This document shows, piece by piece, positions 4,694 to 5,024 of a stretch of DNA of 5,024 bases. The stretch lies in contig CAKRVQ010000104.1 in the NCBI GenBank assembly GCA_934408795.1, positions 1 through 5,024 of the forward strand, given 5' to 3'. Source of the stretch: an uncultured Eubacteriales bacterium. GTDB taxonomy: Bacteria; Bacillota; Clostridia; Oscillospirales; Acutalibacteraceae. Within the stretch, counting starts at the first letter, position 1. Every line of letters starts with the position of its first letter. The position numbers and the translations under genes were made by a program. The notes below the pieces were generated by a model. The model searched no databases. It was not told the origin of the DNA and was given only the letters and a program-made list of their open reading frames with translations.

Positions 4694-5024
4694 TTTGCGC
4701 GCTTTCCGTTATTATCCGTTTTCACCTTTTGCTTTTTCTTTTTCGGGACGGGCGTTACCCTGACCAAAGTTTCCGTCACCGCCTCGGTGAGCGGGCGGTC
4801 TTCGATATCCAATATGTAATGCAGCTTCGCCCCGTCGTAGGGATAGCCTTCCGCTGCGTCTTTCATCAGTTCCGCGAGTTCGGGGACCTTTTTGACCATC
4901 ACGCAGTTGTCACAGACAAGAAATATCGGCTTTTCGGTCACATAAACAAGGTACTCACCGAACATATTCTTACAGGTGATACCTTCGATACCCTCCAGTT
5001 GTTCCAATACAAACTGTATATACT
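4690..5024 (-). CDS. TfoX N-terminal domain protein, 5' end outside the window (partial)
   Basis: The visible 111 codons run in from the right edge and end at the TGA at 4692-4690. The sequence matches the TfoX N-terminal domain: VLEQLEGIEG then the signature NMFGEYLVYV, then a short beta region with LVCDNCVMVKK, then PYDGAKLHYILDIEDRP, closed by a Lys-rich tail (PKKKKQKVKTDNNGKRAK). In gamma-proteobacteria, TfoX regulates competence and has a second C-terminal domain, which is absent here; single-domain clostridial versions have no settled function. A TTG at 5007 could be read as a start, but the five further upstream codons (YIQFV) fit the family, so the true start lies beyond the edge, probably ten to fifteen codons away. 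The stop overlaps an ATG at the head of the GNAT region, indicating a coupled pair. Confidence 0.8.
   Translation of the reverse strand, partial: YIQFVLEQLEGIEGITCKNMFGEYLVYVTEKPIFLVCDNCVMVKKVPELAELMKDAAEGYPYDGAKLHYILDIEDRPLTEAVTETLVRVTPVPKKKKQKVKTDNNGKRAK

Noticed and set aside
4245..5024. A TfoX-GNAT fusion protein
   Set aside because: The TfoX frame ends in a clear TGA at 4692-4690, and a different frame carries the GNAT sequence; two adjacent genes are simpler.

Overview
The window looks like chromosomal DNA of a spore-forming or spore-lineage member of the Clostridia (Bacillota) with roughly balanced base composition. The reasons are gene content and signals: a PdaA-type muramic-acid deacetylase, a stand-alone FakA C-terminal-like domain, a DUF5662 protein, strong GGAGG-type ribosome binding sites and short intergenic gaps. 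I cannot place it at genus level from sequence alone.

Layout. Positions 1-170 hold no gene but a very GC-rich stretch that can fold into a four-helix junction. Positions 171-323 are AT-rich and carry a plausible promoter and a strong ribosome binding site. A tightly packed forward block follows: an 83-residue FakA C-terminal-like protein (324-575), a DUF5662 protein (577-1140, 1-nt gap) and a membrane-anchored PdaA-like deacetylase (1156-2265, 15-nt gap). After a 145-nt gap holding a long hairpin comes greA (2411-2887, GTG start), an intrinsic terminator, and a dusB-type tRNA-dihydrouridine synthase (2994-3974). From 3990 to 4210 there is a hairpin-rich gap with a strong terminator (4061-4108) and two near-identical palindromes. 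The right end is on the minus strand: a TfoX N-terminal-domain protein running off the window (4690-5024), followed in transcription order by a GNAT acetyltransferase (4245-4607) whose family-like sequence continues upstream of its only usual in-frame start.

How the genes fit. GreA (transcript cleavage by stalled RNA polymerase) and DusB (tRNA D-loop modification) are housekeeping functions that are often neighbours in Firmicutes. PdaA would act outside the membrane on spore-cortex peptidoglycan. The two small genes ahead of it have no established role, and sharing a transcript with PdaA is only suggestive. The TfoX-like and GNAT genes look like a two-gene minus-strand unit that converges on dusB.

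Most worth a second look are the folded GC-rich element at the left edge, the probable one-base frameshift at the TfoX/GNAT junction, and the repeated palindromes after dusB. I saw no mobile element, CRISPR array, tRNA or rRNA, and no clear evidence for a wholly new system.
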